In this document: piece by piece, positions 55,325-57,200 of the stretch | Numbering within the stretch: position 1 is the first letter of the stretch | How the letters are laid out: each line of letters begins with the position of its first letter | From: CAZUMJ01 sp964621605 | GTDB lineage: Bacteria > Actinomycetota > Acidimicrobiia > Acidimicrobiales > Iamiaceae | Assembly: GCA_964621605.1 (NCBI GenBank) | Contig: CAZUMJ010000021.1 | Span: 1 to 57,200 of the forward strand | DNA: 57,200 nt | Direction: 5' to 3' | Made by a program: the position numbers and the translations under genes | Notes under the pieces: generated by a model | The model's database searches: none | Told to the model about the DNA's origin: nothing | Seen by the model: the letters and a program-made list of their open reading frames with translations, nothing else

Positions 55325-56119
55325 TCAGCTCCGACCGTGGCGGAACGCGGCGACCGCCGCGGCCGGATCGGGGGAGGTGACCAGCGACTCCCCCACCAAG
55401 ATCCCGTGGTACCCGGCGGCAACCAGGCGTCCGACCTGTGCCACGTCGGTGATGCCGGACTCGGCCACGCGCACCACCCCGTCGGGGAGGGAGGCGGCGA
55501 CCCGCACGGCACGGGTCGTGTCGACCTCGAAGGTGACGAGGTCTCGCTGGTTCACCCCGACCAGACGGGCGCCGACCTCGACGGCGCGGGCCGCCTCGAC
55601 CTCGTCGTGCACCTCGACCAGCGCGTCGAGCCCCACGGCGAGCGCGAGCGCGTGCAGGTGGGACAACTCGGCGTCGTCGAGCGCGGCGGCGATCAGCAGC
55701 ACCGCGTCGGCGCCCATGAGGCGAGCGTCGAGCACGTCGGCCTCGCAGACCGTGAAGTCCTTGCGGAGGACCGGAAGCGCAACCGCGGCACGGGCCGCGC
55801 GCAGGTCGTCGGCGCTGCCACCGAAGAACTCCTCGTCGGTCAGCACCGACAACGCGGCCGCGCCACCCGCCTCGTAGGTGGTTGCGAGCAGGGCCGGGTC
55901 GAGCGAGGGCGCGAGGTCGCCCTTGGACGGTGAACGGCGCTTCACCTCTGCGATCACCCCGACGCCACCGGCGCGGGCCACCGCGGCGATCGCGTCGCGC
56001 AGGCCACGGGCCGGAGGGAGCTCCTCGCACGCAGCACGCAAGTCGGCGGTGGAGCGGGTGTCGCGACTCGCCGCCCGGCGGTGTGCCGTGACGATCCGGT
56101 CGAGGTAGGTGGAGCTCAG
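55325..56119 (-). CDS. trpC: Indole-3-glycerol phosphate synthase
   Basis: TrpC closes the indole ring. The 264-residue product has TYLDRIVTAH at the N-terminus, VIAEVKRRSPSKGD, LRKDFTVCEADV, VEVHDEVEAARA, VGVNQRDLVTFEVD and VAESGI, all catalytic or phosphate motifs. The only in-frame start that keeps the N-terminal helix is CTG 56119, which overlaps the upstream stop as CTGA. No ATG, GTG or TTG lies at a suitable place. Confidence 0.95.
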   Translation of the reverse strand: MSSTYLDRIVTAHRRAASRDTRSTADLRAACEELPPARGLRDAIAAVARAGGVGVIAEVKRRSPSKGDLAPSLDPALLATTYEAGGAAALSVLTDEEFFGGSADDLRAARAAVALPVLRKDFTVCEADVLDARLMGADAVLLIAAALDDAELSHLHALALAVGLDALVEVHDEVEAARAVEVGARLVGVNQRDLVTFEVDTTRAVRVAASLPDGVVRVAESGITDVAQVGRLVAAGYHGILVGESLVTSPDPAAAVAAFRHGRS

Positions 56120-56427
56120 AGCACCAGACCCTTCGCCGCGACCGGGTTGACGAGCGTCAGCTCCGGTGGCTCGGCGAGCATGCCGTCGAGGGCACCGAAC
56201 ACCTCGGCCATGGTCGGGCTCGAGCCGTGGACGCCGAGCGCGTCGTGGTCGGTGTACACCTCGAACACGAACCACGCCTCGGGCCGTGAGGCGTCCTGCG
56301 AGAGCACGTACAGCTCAGTGCCCTCCTCAGCCTGCGCCGCCGTGACGAGGCGGCCGAGCACCTCCCCCAGGTCGGCACCACGACCGTCGACCGCGACAAG
56401 CTTCGCAACCATTGCAACCTTTGACAT
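56116..56427 (-). CDS. Antibiotic biosynthesis monooxygenase (ABM)-fold protein
   Basis: The 103-residue product matches the ABM dimeric ferredoxin-like fold: VAMVAKLVAVDGRGADLGEVLGRLVTAAQAEEGTELYVLSQD, then AWFVFEVYTDHDALGVHGSSP. Such small proteins act on quinone-like or heme-like compounds or have unknown roles. ATG 56427 has a leaderless -10 8 nt upstream. It is coupled to trpC, an unusual leading gene for a tryptophan operon; a functional link is unproven. Confidence 0.85.
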   Translation of the reverse strand: MSKVAMVAKLVAVDGRGADLGEVLGRLVTAAQAEEGTELYVLSQDASRPEAWFVFEVYTDHDALGVHGSSPTMAEVFGALDGMLAEPPELTLVNPVAAKGLVL

Positions 56428-56435
56428 GGGCGGCG

Positions 56436-56441
56436 ACGTTA
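56436..56441 (-). promoter_or_regulatory. Leaderless -10 of the ABM-trpC transcript
   Basis: TAACGT on the minus strand, 8 nt before ATG 56427. No trp leader peptide with Trp codons or T-box is visible upstream. Confidence 0.45.
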
Positions 56442-56678
56442 GCCCCAACCCGCCGTGGCCCCGGCTGTAGCGGAAGCAAGGCCCCCTCTACGCCAGCCAG
56501 CGCAGCTACTCACCACTCGCCACGGTCACGCCCCGCTGAACTCCGAAGCCGTGAGTATCGAACGGGCGTGTATGCCATCGTCGCCTGGACCCGAGCGTTG
56601 CACACCGACACCACCGACACCCTGTCACCCGCGTCGCAACACACCCCGGTGTGCGCAACCAGCGACTCTTCAGATCGC

Positions 56679-56684
56679 TATCGT
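56679..56684 (+). promoter_or_regulatory. Leaderless -10 of 56692 gene
   Basis: TATCGT, 7 nt before ATG 56692. Confidence 0.45.
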
Positions 56685-56691
56685 TGGAACC

Positions 56692-56886
56692 ATGGCAACC
56701 GCGGAAACGAAGCGGCAACGCGAAACGCTTGATGCCCGTCAACGTGTCGAGGGGATGGACTGGGCCAGCATCGCTCCTCCCCACCCCGATGACTCAGGGA
56801 TGTCAGACGCTGACGGCCATGACATGACCCAAGACGAGATCGACGCGTGGCTGCGCGCCAGGCTGCAAGCCCGCGGCGTTGCCTGA
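56692..56886 (+). CDS. Small charged protein preceding a nucleotidyltransferase
   Basis: A 64-residue, acidic and charged protein (MATAETKRQRETLDARQRVEGM...MTQDEIDAWLRARLQARGVA) without TM or signal. Its end overlaps the following gene by 8 bp. The size and the pairing with a nucleotidyltransferase-like gene recall antitoxins of small two-gene modules, but I recognise no antitoxin fold. Confidence 0.65.
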   Translation: MATAETKRQRETLDARQRVEGMDWASIAPPHPDDSGMSDADGHDMTQDEIDAWLRARLQARGVA

Positions 56887-57200
56887 CCTACCCCGCGTCG
56901 CAGCCCTCCTGCAACGCCACGGCGTCGAGTGCGTGCTCGTGGGCGGCATGTCGGCGCTGCTGCACGGATCAAGTGTGCAAACCGCCGACATCGACACCGT
57001 CGCATCCTGGTCGACTGCAAACCTGCAACGGCTCTGCGACGCGCTCAACAGCGTCGACGCCCGCATCATGACCAACGCCCGCGGCCACGCCGACGCGGGA
57101 GCGGAGGCCGAGGTGTTCACGCGGATGCCCGGCGGGCTCGAGCCCGCGGACCTGCGTCACCTGTCGAGCTTCCGGGTTCGCACCCGCGACGGCGACCGAA
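56879..57200 (+). CDS. Nucleotidyltransferase-fold protein, 3' end outside the window
   Basis: The frame opens at TTG 56879 and stays open to the window edge (107 codons). It reads VLVGGMSALLHGSSVQTADIDTV, the GG-x-A-x-x-x-H-G and D-x-D pattern of minimal nucleotidyltransferases and AbiEii-like toxins, in which the two Asp bind metal. The start overlaps the small protein by 8 bp, so translation is coupled. The C-terminal half is not visible, so whether it is a toxin, an antitoxin or a house enzyme is open. Confidence 0.75.
   Translation, partial: MPDLPRVAALLQRHGVECVLVGGMSALLHGSSVQTADIDTVASWSTANLQRLCDALNSVDARIMTNARGHADAGAEAEVFTRMPGGLEPADLRHLSSFRVRTRDGDR

Overview
This window looks like a chromosomal segment of a high-GC actinobacterium, probably of the Acidimicrobiia; the class is an inference. 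The evidence is strong G/C third-position bias, many GTG/TTG starts, frequent 4-bp stop/start overlaps, and gene order: trpC-B-A, ANTAR regulator-polA-rpsA, coaE, uvrB, uvrA, uvrC, rapZ and gap-pgk-tpiA-secG are the same blocks found close together in mycobacterial chromosomes, rearranged and interrupted here. Many genes have a TANNNT -10 hexamer 6-9 nt before the start codon and no Shine-Dalgarno, so leaderless transcription seems common. I see no insertion sequence, prophage, CRISPR array or rRNA. No gene-free stretch exceeds 300 bases; the longest are 12637-12891, 28953-29165 and 56428-56691.

Layout. 1-1545: truncated EcsC-like gene, a lipoprotein and tRNA-Leu(GAG). 1601-7104: rapZ, gap, pgk, tpiA, secG and a two-TM low-complexity protein, all leftward. 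7142-9027: DUF2085 protein, an unknown protein and a methyltransferase coupled to uvrC. 9024-14031: uvrC, a GT-C-like membrane protein and nadA. 14113-20275: a leftward glycan-assembly operon (phosphoglycosyl transferase, GT-C protein, GT2, flippase, methyltransferase). 20414-28382: uvrA and uvrB flanking two more GT-C-like membrane proteins. 28425-31705: two Flp pilins and a NarL-type two-component system. 31753-40364: coaE (rightward), then a leftward Tad pilus operon (cpaB, tadZ, tadA, a VWA-TadB fusion, tadC) ending with a GT-C-like protein. 40490-45939: rpsA, methyltransferase, polA and ANTAR regulator. 46025-52520: small and metabolic genes (DUF3105 lipoprotein, malQ, tRNA-Leu(CAA), bcp, TauE-type permease, truncated haemoglobin, a HIT-like protein, an odd dienelactone-hydrolase homologue, a lipoprotein). 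52593-56427: trp genes (ABM protein, trpC, trpF, trpB, trpA). 56692-57200: a small protein overlapping a partial nucleotidyltransferase.

Three themes tie the window together. Excision repair (uvrA, uvrB, uvrC, polA) is clustered, and uvrA carries a perfect SOS box. Surface functions (Tad pili, glycan assembly, five GT-C-like membrane proteins) are inserted between the housekeeping blocks. Central metabolism (lower glycolysis, NAD and tryptophan synthesis, glucan turnover) fills the rest. The least described items are the VWA-TadB fusion inside the Tad operon, the dienelactone-hydrolase homologue without its nucleophile, and the coupling of methyltransferases to uvrC and polA.
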